From positions 4,588,001 to 4,652,000 of the forward strand of contig CM034106.1 of the NCBI GenBank assembly GCA_019914945.1: a DNA stretch of 64,000 bases, given 5' to 3'. The translations under genes were made by a program, and so were the position numbers. Numbering within the stretch: position 1 is the first letter of the stretch; each line of letters begins with the position of its first letter. The notes beneath the pieces are model-generated. The model was not told the origin of the DNA. It searched no databases and was given only the letters and a program-made list of their open reading frames with translations. This DNA comes from Typha latifolia (lineage: Eukaryota > Streptophyta > Magnoliopsida > Poales > Typhaceae). Positions 1 through 11,822 of the stretch are shown here, in pieces.

Positions 1-56
1 TTGGTGCTGCATTTGTAACTTGGGAACAGCATGATGCTTTTCATGTTGTCTTGCAG

Positions 57-147
57 TTCTCTGGACCAATGCAGTGAATTCTACCTCAGGATCTGCTTAC
101 GCCAAGTTCCTTACAGAGTTTGGAGCAACAAAGGTCATTGTATCAGT
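57..147 (+). CDS. Unidentified internal exon of a plant gene
   Basis: A 91-bp stretch opens after a good acceptor (ttgcag, ending at 56) and closes before a strong donor (gtgagtatg, starting at 148). With two leading bases belonging to the previous codon it reads without stops, as LWTNAVNSTSGSAY followed by AKFLTEFGATKVIVSV. Balanced amino-acid composition and both splice signals argue for a real exon. I do not recognise the family and assign no function. Neighbouring exons would lie outside the window to the left, or far to the right beyond the repeats. It might belong to the same gene as the exons at 9.5 kb, but nothing seen links them. Confidence 0.35.
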
Positions 148-559
148 GTGAGTATGATAACCCTTTATGCTTTGAGTTAATAAAGGAACCTTTTTTCTTA
201 ATAATATTAGTTTGGTGAATCCGTGTAATTTTCTTGGTTTATGAGTATCAGTATATACTTTCAGCAGTTTAATTTTGTATCGAGCAGTCGAGCTTTATTG
301 AATTATTGTTATCACTCCAGTTGTCTAGCAGTTTAATTTCAATCTGTTTGTATGTTCATGCTTAATTGAAGTGATTTCTTGTTTCTTGTGTAGTGTAATT
401 TTGTTAATAGTGTTATATTATATAGATTGTGTTTTTTTTATTGTTATGTTATTTGTAGAGATTAATTTTGCTAACTTTATATATTTGACGTGCAAGAAAT
501 TATTTTCGTGACACTCTTAGTTTTTATGTTAATTGGGTCTAAAAAGAAAGGCCATAATC
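148..559. other. AT-rich intron-like DNA, no gene seen
   Basis: This T-rich, stop-rich stretch follows the donor at 148 and looks like intron sequence. I see no domain, repeat or RNA signature in it. Confidence 0.4.
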
Positions 560-757
560 CATTTAAGATTTGATATGTGTCCGAAAACTATCCGATCGGT
601 ATTCGAAAATTATCGATATTTGTTTAGCTAGGATATGATTTAAAATTTTTCTATCTGTCAAATATTTGTATCCGAATCTATATCCAGAATAGAAATATGG
701 ATCTGGAAATGGATTGAGCACTATCTAATCCATATTCAATCCGTTTTCACCTCTACG
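560..757. mobile_element. Fragment of a non-autonomous hAT-type element
   Basis: The stretch is full of short TATCC/ATCGATA/GGATA words and ends ccgttttcacctcta. The reverse complement of that end (TAGAGGTGAAAACGG) resembles terminal sequences of small plant hAT elements. No matching left end or target duplication is visible, so it is treated as a truncated copy. Confidence 0.35.
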
Positions 758-782
758 TGCTCCTTGTCTCGGGAAAAAATAG

Positions 783-1779
783 ACAATTCTTAGCTGGGTG
801 GTCCACCTCTTGACAAACAAGACAAGTGACGATGCACCTTTGTGTGGGGAATAGCACAAATGGCCATCAAACCTTTCATTTTGAGGGCCTCTAATTCCTT
901 TGCTAGACTCTCAACCTTAGCTCGATGGTGATACCTTCATCCACTTGAAGGAGTGGAGGGTGAGTTGGAATTTGCCATTACACATTATTTTGATGAATTG
1001 ATGCCCTTGAGACGTAATACCCTCATAAAAATAGCTTACAAGTTGCTAATTCCCATACTCGTGGTGGGGACCCAAGTTGAGCAACTCTTTAAACCTCTCT
1101 CAAATTTGATATAAGGTCTCACTTTCTTTTTGAGCCAAGGTGGAGTTTGACATTTAAGCACGTTGGCCTTATGATTTGGGAAGTATTTGCGAAAAAATAC
1201 TGAAGTCATCTTCCGCCAAGTGCCTATAGAATGTGAATGGAGAGAGTAGAGCCAACTCTTAATCTTTCAAAGAGTCAGGAAAGAACCTAAGCCTTATAGC
1301 ATCAATTATCCCATGCTAATTATGAAAGGTGGCCACTACCAAACTCTCTAGTATGTAAATATGGGTTTTCATTTTCTAGGCCATGAAAATTATAGAGAAA
1401 TTGAATCTTCCCTGGTTTGAGATTAATATTCAGTATCTAGTGGGCTCATTATGCAAGATGGAGTAGAAGCATGGTAAGGTGAATATACTCTTGAAGAGTC
1501 TTCCCCAGTAATTCATCGTGTTCACTCATGATAGGGAGTCTTCTTTTATATTGGGCAAAGGTTGCGTTTCTAACGGTTTTGTTTCAGACCCTCTAGCGAA
1601 TCTACCTAACTCATCCCTATGCCTTTTGCATAAACCCATAAATATCTCTATTTCCTTTTTCTTTTGAATAATGAAGCTTAAAAAAAGGAAACACAGGAAA
1701 ACAACAAAGAGGGAATGAAGTTATTGTTTTTGCTATGGCAATTTTTTAAGCTTGTCTCTTTTAGCACTCCTCCTGAACC
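783..1779 (-). pseudogene. Decayed Ty3/gypsy gag (Athila/Tat-like)
   Basis: On the minus strand this reads as a broken Gag polyprotein. The clearest piece is a CCHC zinc knuckle at about 783-824 (CLVCQEVDHPAKNC, C-x2-C-x4-H-x4-C), which in intact elements binds packaging RNA. N-terminal to it are residues resembling the gag linker (leucine-rich, LAKELEALKMKG). Many stops and frameshifts are present. The primer site at 1780-1800 lies just upstream in the minus direction, as expected for gag following the 5' LTR. Athila/Tat lineage is inferred from the tRNA-Asp type primer site; the family is otherwise unproven. Confidence 0.5.
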
Positions 1780-1800
1780 GTCTCCTCAGCAACGGCACCA
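1780..1800 (-). other. Retrotransposon primer binding site (tRNA-Asp type)
   Basis: On the minus strand the site reads TGGTGCCGTTGCTGAGGAGA plus one further base. This is close to the tRNA-Asp complement used by Athila/Tat gypsy elements (TGGCGCCGTTGCCGGGGA). It sits between the LTR remnant on the right and gag on the left. Confidence 0.6.
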
Positions 1801-1802
1801 AA

Positions 1803-2040
1803 ATTTAGGAGTGCCCAAAAAGTACTCGCAAGTATAACGGTTGATTGTAGAACAATTTGGGGTTGTCAAGTCCATATGGAGACGGTGGCAAATAATACAC
1901 TACACACAAAGTAAATAAATAACGAGTAGATTACTGTTGTATAAGAGTTAATAAAATAGTAAACAAGTACGAAAATATAATTTGGGAAGAGAGAGACTAG
2001 GCATCAGAATCTCTCACTTTATACTTGGATTGCTCTGAAT
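1803..2040 (-). mobile_element. LTR remnant of the Athila/Tat-like element
   Basis: Sequence next to the primer site (ggagtgcccaaaaagtac, then tcgcaagtataacggttg) resembles the 3' end of Athila/Tat 5' LTRs. The rest of the LTR and the second LTR are not recognisable. The right limit is approximate. Confidence 0.4.
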
Positions 2041-2074
2041 TGTTTGTAGAATTGACTTTGTATTTGTACTTTGT

Positions 2075-2640
2075 TCACAAAAATGACCAACTTCATTGCA
2101 TGTGAAAAGACCTTTCATGCACTCATACCTCAGATTTTGGTTTGGAAGTTGTTTATCTACGACATTCCAAAATCATTCATGTCAAATAGGGACACTAAAT
2201 TTCAACATCATGTTTGGGTAGCATTAAGTTAAAATTAGATCAAATTGCAATTTGGTAATGCATATCATCCTTAGGCAGATGGTCAAAACAAAGTTATCAA
2301 TTATGAATTGATCATTAGACAATCTATTAAGTTGTCTAGTTGGAGAAAGACTGTCTGAGTGGGATTTGATCTTACACACAAGCTAAATTTGCCTATTAGA
2401 GATCCATAAATAGATCCTTAGAAAATCAACTTTGAATTACTATATAGCAACTATTCCATAGTTCCTTAATTATGGTTCATCTCTTATCGCATCTTGAAGA
2501 AATATGGAAGCAATTTTTCATAGAACTTCCACCAGACATACCAAGTTTGCCAATTATTAATTTTGCTGTTTGAAATTCATGGAGAGCCACCACTATCAGT
2601 CAATACTGTAGTACATTATTTTGATGTGAGGATGTCTTGA
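2075..2640 (+). pseudogene. Decayed Ty3/gypsy integrase fragment
   Basis: Plus-strand translation with several stops gives integrase core pieces: MTNFIACEKTFHA, then IPKSFMSNRDTKFQHH (the second catalytic Asp region), then NAYHP and ADGQNKVIN (the [14 protein letters not shown] block preceding the catalytic Glu). Later residues (RTSTRHTKFANY, then DVRMS) match the integrase C-terminal linker. The piece is old: stops, frameshifts and no LTR. Its orientation is opposite to the gag remnant at 0.8-1.8 kb, so it comes from a different element. Confidence 0.6.
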
Positions 2641-3137
2641 CACTCGTGACCAGCCAAAAGATCCCTCGACATACCTGGACTTGTTTGTACTAAGACAATC
2701 GTTATGTTAGCCTAATGTGTGGGTCTCCATTTTGTGTTGCAAGTTGCGACAACTGATAGGCCTTTGGACATTATTATATTAGGTAGTCAATTTGAACTAG
2801 GTTAGTGGGCTGACAAAATTTATTATGCCTAAGACCTTTTTGATTTCCCAAAAACAATTAGACTTTTCTTTAAACCTTGGACTTCCCAAAATAAACCCTT
2901 AATTCCCTTCGGTCTTCTCTTCCTCTTAATAAACTATTGTGGAGTCCCCAGAGAGATCTTCTTCGAAGCTATCAAGTTTTCATCCTTTATCTTCTCATTT
3001 TCTCCACAATCCTTGTGGGTCTTTTGTAAGGATTATTGTGCTGGTTGGCATGCCCATGCCAATGGGGGCACGACATCTAGCACGGTGTACTCAAATTGCA
3101 CATCCCTGTGTCGAGGCGTGCTAATCAGCATGGGGTA
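2641..3137. other. Unclassified repeat-like DNA bordering hAT copy A
   Basis: No gene is seen. From about 3040 the sequence becomes GC-rich (ttggcatgcccatgcc, then ggcacgacatctagc). The same words return inverted after copy A, at about 6354-6425 (cggcacgagtgcatg, ccaatgccaatcggcac). Copy A therefore probably landed inside an older inverted-repeat element. Confidence 0.35.
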
Positions 3138-3145
3138 GTGCTGAC

Positions 3146-6100
3146 CAAGGTTCCCAGTATTGGGATTGGGATCGGGATCGATATCGGCCGTCTAGAAAAA
3201 CTATACGTATTGGCCGTATCGGCTGTTCGTATCGGATCGGACTATTTTTTAATTATAGAAAATTCTAAATATTATTTAAAAATGCAGAAAAATGCAGAAA
3301 AATTTAGAAAAAATGACAAAAAATAAGAAAGCAAAAATTACTCACATATGAAGTCTAAAAACTTAAAAAAATGTATTAACTTAAAATTTAAAACTTTGAT
3401 GAATACCGAGCTGGTTCTTGTAAATTTCTATAGTCTTCATTATCATAATCACCATAAGTTCGTAAATATTGATGTCTGAGACCTGATGCTCCAAAAAGTG
3501 ATTCCATCATACTAGTCATCTTGTATGGATCTTGTTGTGTGACTTGCGTTTGAGGTGGATAATAACCAGCATTTGGATCTTATACCTGAGAATACTGGGG
3601 ATACTGAGGATAATAACTAGCATATAGATCTTGTGATGGCTCCAAACAATAAATACTCGATGTACCATAATCATAGGAACCAAAATGCATCTCATGATGA
3701 CGTCGCTGATAGGTATATATATTCTCAGTTTCTCTGTCTTCACTCCTTATGCCTCTTTGACTTTTCTCAACAAATGTAGATGGAATGATCTCACCACCAT
3801 ATGTATCATCAGGACTATGACTGGTACTAGTATGTATACTATCTCTCGCTGCTGAATTTCTTGTACCAACCTCTGTCCTCGTCGTAGTCTCTCCCAATAT
3901 TTCATTTAACCATAGGTTATCTCTGTCATGTAATAACCTGTCCTCTATTTCTCTGATCCATGGAGTCAAGGAGTCTTCATCAAAAACATGATTTAAATCA
4001 ATCGGTTGTTTATTTTCTGCCTTTCTTCTTAAATTTCTCTTCCTCAATCTCATATTATAATGACAAAAAATTAACTTCACCAATCTTTTCATTGTCAATC
4101 GGTTGCGTATTTTTGTATGGATTAAGGAGAAAGTAGTCCAATTTTTTTCACACTGTGATGAAGACACAGTTTGACTTAAAATCTTTCTTGCTATTAGCGT
4201 CAAATTTGGTGCCTCTTCCCATCCATAGATAGACCACCATTTAGCTGGAGTGTTATGAGATATAGTTGCAGCAACTTTAGCAGTACTGAATTGCCCAGCT
4301 TTTAATCTATATCTCTCCATCTAAAATCAGAAATATATTATTAGCTTATTGATTATATTGAAAGTTAAAACTTGAAACAAATAATAATAAAATTATTTAA
4401 TTGAATCATAACTCACTTCTTTATCGCACAAGATTTGTTTATGAATATCGGACTTAAGCTTGTTGATTACCTTTCTAACCCCCAACAAGACTTCACTATC
4501 ATTATTGACATTTTTAGAGAATTGAAATCTTGGATTAAGAAAATACCCTGTAGAAATTTAAAATTTGAAAGTATTCAAATTTTTAAATATTCATAAATAA
4601 AAGTAAATTAGTAAATTAAAACTTAAAACTTAAAAGCATGCCTACCAGCAACATGTATATATCTATGTAGTTGTTTGTTCAATTTAGAATTAATCATCTT
4701 TCACCACTTTCTATAATTTTGGCCCACATTTTTTTATTGATTCTTTAGCTATGTCTATTGCCTCATATAAAAAACCCATCTCAAACTTGTCATCACTGTC
4801 TACAAGTCTTAATACTTTGACAAGAAGCTCAAATACTACGGTGGCAATTGCAATATTATCCCAAAATGTATTTCCAAGAGCCATATTTTTAAAGTTTTAC
4901 CTAAATATTTATCTTTAAATTTTATATTCTTAATTTTTATAGACCACTCCTGTGATGTAAACATCCGCATAATATCATCCTTGTAGTGCATGATGCTCTC
5001 CAAGGCTAAAAAGTGAGTGGCAAATCTAGTGACCTCGGGTCTGATGATCTCCTTACCACCAATCATCTGTCTGAGTAAATTAAGAACCCAACCATAGTTA
5101 TATATAAAATATGTTAACCTCTGACCTTCACGTATGACCATGTCAATTTTAGGCTCTTTTGCAATATCCTCTAACATCAGATCAATACAATGTGTAGCAC
5201 ATGGCGTCCAATATAAATGATGTTTAATTATCAGTAAATTTCCAGCAGCTTTATAATTTGCCCCATTATCAGTAACCACTTGGACTACTCTTTTTTTACC
5301 GATTTCTTGTACCACCTCATCCATCAACTGACAAATATAATCTGCATTTTTGAAATGAGCAGTAGCATCCACAGACTTCAAAAATATTGTCCCCATGCCA
5401 TAGTACACTAAGAAATTAATTATATTTTTTCTATTTTGTGTACTCTACCCATCACACATAAGTGTACAACCAAATTCATCCCAATACCATTTAAATGTCT
5501 CAATATAAGTATGAAGTTCATCTACTTCTGAGTCAAGATATTTAGTAGCAATATCACTTGAACTAAGAGGGGAACACCAAGCCCTAACTGATTGTATAGC
5601 ATCCACCATAGTGTGATAGTAAGGACTATTAGCTATATTGAAAGGAATATAGTTGTAGAAGAAAAATTTAGAGATAGCCTTACCAATGTGTTTTTTTGCA
5701 TTTTTAATCCCTTAGAGAGTTGTCTTGATGGAAGTCTATGTACGACTCCTTTTTTTTCTGAAGATATGTATCCATTGGTCCAATATTTTCAGACTCTGCT
5801 GTACCACCAGGAATCCTATGGGTAAAACTGCTGCCCCCATATTCTCTCTCTCATCGTATATTAACTGATCTAGATCCCTGAAAGTTACAACTAACTTCTT
5901 CTCATCTCTTCCTCTTCTCTATGCATATTTCTGCTCTCTTTCATTGCCCTCCTCATCTGTCTCTCCTCTTCATCCTCCTCACTTTGCCCACTGCTATCAT
6001 CATTAATGTGTACATGATTATGCATTAATTCTTCACGAATCATTGACTCTCTTTGTTGTGCAGATTGTTTATCCTTTTTTTTGCCAATTAAATAAGAGAT

Positions 6101-6345
6101 CCGTGAGAAAGAGAGAAAGAAAGAAAAGAGAGAAAGAGAGGAAAAAAAGAAAAGAGAGATAGAAAAGGGAGAGAGGCAGGTGGGGGGGTAGGGACATCAA
6201 TTATTGATGTCTCCCGGGTCGGATTTGACCTGTTCCCACCCGTTTCGGTCGGGATTGGCCGAAACTGCCGAAATCCCAGCCGAAACCAACAAATCGACTG
6301 GTTTCGGCTGATCCCGAGTGGGATCGGCCGAAACTGGAAACCTTG
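3146..6345 (-). mobile_element. hAT DNA transposon copy A (BED-deleted)
   Basis: The element starts CAAGGTTCCCAGT and ends in the inverse GGAAACCTTG. Subterminal regions are rich in GATCGG/TATCGG words (left) and TTTCGGC words (right). It is flanked by 8-bp target duplications with one mismatch, gtgctgac (3138-3145) and gtgttgac (6346-6353); 8 bp is the hAT hallmark. The transposase is on the minus strand. Relative to copy B at 44.5 kb it lacks about 550 bp: the sequence jumps near 6090 from the 5' leader (cacggatctctta) to the position equal to 45313, removing the BED zinc finger. Confidence 0.85.
3580..5830 (-). pseudogene. hAT transposase remnant, copy A
   Basis: Two open stretches carry the coding signal. 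At 4836-5408 lies the catalytic core region (DUF659-like): VVTDNGANYKAAG, then WTPCATHCIDLMLEDI, then [13 protein letters not shown]. Just upstream, around 5440, is LMCDG followed by a stop where copy B has Trp (CDGWSTQN). At 3580-4320 is the hAT C-terminal dimerisation region: TPAKWWSIYGWEEAPNL, then AIRKILSQT-like residues, then SSSQCEKNWTTFSLIHTK (the conserved CERNWS block). A Tyr/Gln/Ser-rich tail follows. The N-terminal BED finger is missing. A hAT transposase would cut and paste the element; this copy cannot encode a full one. Confidence 0.8.
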
Positions 6346-6432
6346 GTGTTGACCGGCACGAGTGCATGTCAAGCTGCACACCCCAATGCCAATCGGCACG
6401 AGTGCATGCTGAGTCGGCAAAGCAAGTTTGTC

Positions 6433-6585
6433 ATGATGAAACAAATGATGTTTTGGAGCCTCCAATAAGCTAATGGCTCATTAAGGGTTAGTGGTGATGC
6501 TCTAAAGCCTCCAATAAATCAACAACCCATTAAGGGAAAGGGTTAGTGATGATGCTCTAATAAATGAATAACCTATTAAAGGGTA
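6433..6585. repeat. Three degenerate tandem units of about 50 bp
   Basis: The phrase gatgatg(c/t)tct, then cctccaataa, then acccattaagggttagt recurs three times with decay: about 6434-6489, 6490-6549 and 6550-6585. It is non-coding. Confidence 0.5.
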
Positions 6586-7925
6586 GTCTTTTGTCTCATT
6601 CTTTGTCACTTAGGCAGCCCACACTTTACTGAATTTGGGATGGAAGTGCTAGAATGTGAGAGAAGGTGAAAGAGAGGAGGAAATTAATAAATCCCATCAG
6701 AAGGTAAGTTTTTTTCTTTCATTTTGTTAAGGTTTTTTTTGTTCTTTTGTTTTACACTTCATAAACCAATTTGTGGTGGAAAAATACTAGATCTAGCTCC
6801 ATTTTGTTATATCTTTCATTTGTAAGTCTTATCTACATAGATCTAGCAATTTGGTGCTAGATCTATGAAAAATATCTTTAAAATAGGAATATGGAAAACA
6901 TTAGACTTTCTCTATAATTTTTCCCAAAATTTAAGAATTTGAAATTAATATGTCAAATTCATTCAAATTGAATTAAAATTGGTATATGAACATGTTAGAT
7001 TAATTTTTAATAGGAAGGATTTAAGTCTATAGGAAGCAGGATATCAGAGGATGCGAGCTCACTAGATTATATGAGTTCTTCATCTTCGCCATCATATCAA
7101 TCATATCTACCAAAGTCAGAAAATTCTTATGGATTCATTATTCACAACCTGTATATACTTATATTGTGCTTGTGCCGGTCGTTCCCGTGCATATTCAATA
7201 TCCATATCATATCATATTAGTATTGCAAAATTCATATTTTTATGAAAGTTATGTAAGATGTTACAACAAGCAATATTACCAATGAATAACTTTTGATGAT
7301 TATCAATAATATTTGATACCACATTCTCGTGTAATTTTTGTGTAGGTAAATGAAGTTTTTAATCCTCCCATCATTTTACGTACAACTAGGTACTAATTTT
7401 TATTTATTGAATTATTGTCAATTACTAAATGTGTTCAATCATATTATGTGTTGAATAATATTTACTTAACTATTGCTATATCCTTAATAAAATAGGCCAT
7501 TTTACAAAATTAATCATAAGAGACTAATGTAGGCTCTTAACACATATATTCAAATAAAAAATATCAATAAATACCCTAAAAAATATATTAGAGATGTATT
7601 AAAGGCATGCCACTTGCATGTCCAGGCCTCTGATACTTAGGGGCGTGCCTTAAGTATGATAATCCTTGGTTTCTTGTCGATCTACTTAATGAGGAAATGG
7701 CATTGAGCACCCAAAAGCACTCAAAGAGGGACTCTGGAGAGGTCGACATCTATAGGCATCCTTTTTTCGTCCTTCATTTTCTTCCATTTATATTGTACCT
7801 CTAGTAATACAAGTTGGGTCCTCTATCACTGTATCATTAGCTTTTATGTAAAGAAATAGCTACTGTTTGGTATGCCCCTTGCAACAGCATAGTTATCCTT
7901 GAGATGTGACATGCAAACTTATAGG
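6586..7925. other. AT-rich DNA, no gene recognised
   Basis: No open frame, domain or terminal repeat could be supported. A G-rich purine stretch ending in a donor-like gtaagttt occurs near 6700, but I found no exon to go with it. Confidence 0.4.
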
Positions 7926-8179
7926 CATCTTGTTTTAATTGATGCTTGAATCCAAATAGGATTATGAAAAAGGTTTCCTACTTATGTGGTTTTGCTACAG
8001 TTGGAACAAATCCTATCTAGAGTTGGAATTCTTGTGTGTTTATCTCCTAATACAGTAGGACTTGGAGGATAATACCCAATTGGACTTGGAATAAGAGTGC
8101 TATCATGACTAGGCAATAGCATATCTTCACACTTATAAAAGGTGTGTGCACTCTTGAGTTGACAAGTCGAGGAGAGAAT

Positions 8180-8832
8180 TAGGGGTGTAAATGAGCTGAG
8201 CTTGTTTGAGCCAGCTCTAGCTTAGGCTCAGCTCAAAATTAGTTTTGAGCCTTAGTTTGATGTTTAGGCTAGGCTCAACTCAACCCAAGGCAAGCTCGAG
8301 CCGAACCAAACCGAGCCTGAGTCAAGCCCAAGATGAGCCCGAGCTTGATTAGAGGAGGAGGCAGTGGCGATGGGAAAGGGGATGATGGCTTGCCGAAGGA
8401 GAAGGTGGTTGAAGGAAGAGGAGGTGGCGACGACTTGTCAATAAAGGAATAACCCGACGGAGGAGGCGGCGGCGATGGCTTGTTGACGGAGGAGGCGGCG
8501 GCAGCGGCTTGCCGATGGAGGAGGAGGAGGCCGACGGAGGAGGAAGAGGACCCCGTCACCCCTCACAAAGAGGAAGAAGAACTAGTGGAGATTTTGCTTT
8601 TTTTGTTTTTAACTGTTGGTTACTTGGTTATTTGAAGAAAATAATGGAGTAATTGATAGAAGAGGATTAAGTGGTGTGGGAATTTGTGATTGATGGAAAA
8701 GAAAAGAGTAATGAAGTAGGTATGTCGGTCATATTAATAGGAGTAATTGTGGGTCTTGAGTCTATCTCAGTATTTAAAGGGTCCATGTGTAAGACGGAAG
8801 GTCAAAGGAGCTAAGATATTAATATATATATA

Positions 8833-8870
<38 letters not shown>

Positions 8871-8977
8871 TATATATATATGCATATATAATTTTGAGCC
8901 TCAAATTTAGGCTCAGGCTCAGCAACTCAAATCGAGCCGAGCCGAGCTCAAGCCACTCGTTTCTTTTGATACTCCTA
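8180..8977. mobile_element. Non-autonomous hAT element nested in the solo LTR
   Basis: The 798-bp element begins TAGGGGTGTAAATGAGC and ends TTGATACTCCTA, imperfect inverted ends. A perfect 8-bp duplication, gagagaat, flanks it (8172-8179 and 8978-8985). Both ends are rich in GAGCC/GAGCT words. The middle holds a GGAGGAGGCGGCGGCG-like tract and an AT dinucleotide run. No transposase is encoded. Related copies: 35585-36204 and 62446-62900. Confidence 0.8.
8818..8884. repeat. AT dinucleotide microsatellite
   Basis: Runs of (at)n interrupted by attaat, inside the nested hAT element. Confidence 0.9.
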
Positions 8978-9496
8978 GAGAGAATTTAGATAGAGGTGCA
9001 TCGGCTATGTAGTGCTTAGTAATTTTATAGATTGTGTGCAGAAGCTGAGGTATCAAGATATGGAACAAGGTGATTTTGTTTTTACTCTTGGGTTTTCTTA
9101 TTTACTAGAGTAGGGAATTATTGAGAGGGTGTACAAGGGATTTTGGCTCCGGTTTTGAGCAGAGTTTTCACTTGAGATTTTTCGAGTAGATTTATCTGTA
9201 CGGATTTCTCATTTTTCATAGTGAAAAAGAAAACAATTGCACACCCCGTGGACGTAGGCCTAGAGCCGAATCACGTAAATCTTAGTATCTCTTTTGCTTG
9301 GAATATTTTTATCTTTTCTAGTATTGCAGGTGTGTTTTCTTTGTTGATCGCTTCTGCAGGTTCAACACATCTTTTAGCAATTAAACTTTCTTAATTTATC
9401 TACTTGTACCAAACTAGAGTTCTTCGATTTCGAAGAATATGGGTTATTTATCTCTAATTTGATTGAATACTTGGACTGTCTTCATGTACTTTGCAG

Positions 9497-9798
9497 GAAA
9501 TTGTCCTACCCAGTCCTCTCACTTTTGTTCTCATGATTGTGCTAGGTATTCTTGCATTCCTTGCAGAGGTATTCTACATTTTCTTAGACCTCAACTTGAT
9601 TCTTCTAAGGTTATATTTTTCAGACATCTTTTGTTATGCTTGCATACCCTTCTGAGATTCACTTTTTAACTTCTGATATTCACCTTTTCTGTTTTATGTC
9701 ATTTAGAATGCAGACATATGCTATTTTGACAGATGTTAGCAGCACGCGGACTTCAGCTTGAGAGAATTAGTAAAATCACAAACATTTTATACTTAAAG
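9497..9798 (+). CDS. Two exons of an EamA/DMT-type membrane transporter (partial)
   Basis: Exon 1 (9497-9568, after ttgcag, before gtattc) encodes EIVLPSPLTFVLM followed by IVLGILAFLAE. Exon 2 (9733-9798, after gacag, before gtaagt) encodes MLAARGLQLERISKITNI and LYLK. Both are phase 0 and join without a stop. The hydrophobic helix followed by an ARGLQLE motif resembles the last repeat of plant EamA (drug/metabolite transporter) proteins, which have about ten membrane helices and export small molecules. Only 46 residues are visible, whereas the family is around 350-400. Upstream exons and the final helix were not found; the solo LTR and other repeats sit where they would be expected. It may be a gene with long introns or a relic. 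Family call is by motif memory. Confidence 0.45.
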
Positions 9799-10439
9799 GT
9801 AAGTTATCTGGTAAGTATAATTATGGTCACCTATGTAGTTGTGCGCAACAGAGGACAAAGTAAAATTGTATGGAACTGAGGTTGTAATATCGATAATGAG
9901 CAAAATCTAGATTCAGAATTAATTCAAGGATCATAAAGCCCAAAATATTTAGCAAGATTGGTAGTGAGGTTCAAAATTTCAGTCCAAAAAGATAATGAAA
10001 TTTCAGAGATTTGGTATATTTTGGCTGTTTCACCTCTGTTTGAGAGGTTCAAGTTCTCATCATTTCTGAACATATACAAGTCAAAATGAATTTAGAAAAA
10101 TAAAAGAATAAAAAATAGCATAAAAATATGAAAAATGGAAGAAATTTTGAAATCTACATCACTTGGCATAATAAAATATTCCTTGTTTACGAACAAACTT
10201 TGAGGGGATCATGAAAATATTAGAAGTAATACCTGTTGCATGCAAGGCTAGCACAACTCCCCAAGAGAGAAAAAAGACAGTAGAAACATTTTCTTTTTCT
10301 TGGATTGATCAAGATACAACCATATGGTTTTAGGCTAGACAAAAGGATTAGCCCTTCTCAATATATAAATTGGATAATTGGGCTAACCCTCCCAAGAAAC
10401 ATGCTATAATAAGCTCAAACCATGCGTATATAATGTTCT
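9799..10439. other. Intron-like DNA after the transporter exon, no gene seen
   Basis: AT-rich, stop-rich DNA. I looked for a further transporter exon and did not find one. Confidence 0.4.
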
Positions 10440-10548
10440 ACTAAAAAATTCACTAAATATTAATCTCAATTTTCATAAGGGGAATTGAACCAATGACCTC
10501 TATCAGGGGTTGGTTCAATCACTGAGCTTAAAGTATAAATCTTTAGAA
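10440..10548 (-). mobile_element. tRNA-derived SINE (RNA polymerase III boxes)
   Basis: On the minus strand an A-box-like TAAGCTCAGTGATTGAAC is followed about 39 nt later by a B-box GGTTCAATTCC. Between them lies cccctgatagaggtc, as in tRNA-like heads of plant SINEs. No cloverleaf with a proper acceptor stem is apparent, so it is not called a tRNA gene. The 3' limit is uncertain. Confidence 0.45.

Positions 10549-11822
<1,274 letters not shown>

Larger units (their letters stand above)
7931..9367 (+). mobile_element. Solo LTR, Ty1/copia-like
   Basis: A TG...CA segment (tgttttaattgatgc at the start, aggttcaaca at the end) is flanked by a perfect 5-bp duplication, catct (7926-7930 and 9368-9372). 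Near its right end is ccgtggacgtaggcc followed by gaatcacgtaaatc, a signature I associate with the 3' part of plant copia LTRs. No internal retroelement sequence is present, so it is a solo LTR formed by LTR-LTR recombination. Removing the nested hAT element and its extra duplication leaves about 630 bp. It lies 130 bp upstream of the transporter exon at 9497, probably in an intron. Confidence 0.75.

Noticed and set aside
6088..6465. A 125-codon frame on the minus strand
   Set aside because: It is the subterminal region and end of hAT copy A, plus its flank; no homology to a protein.
10480..10548. A tRNA gene
   Set aside because: A and B boxes are present but no acceptor stem or full cloverleaf could be traced; SINE is the better call.
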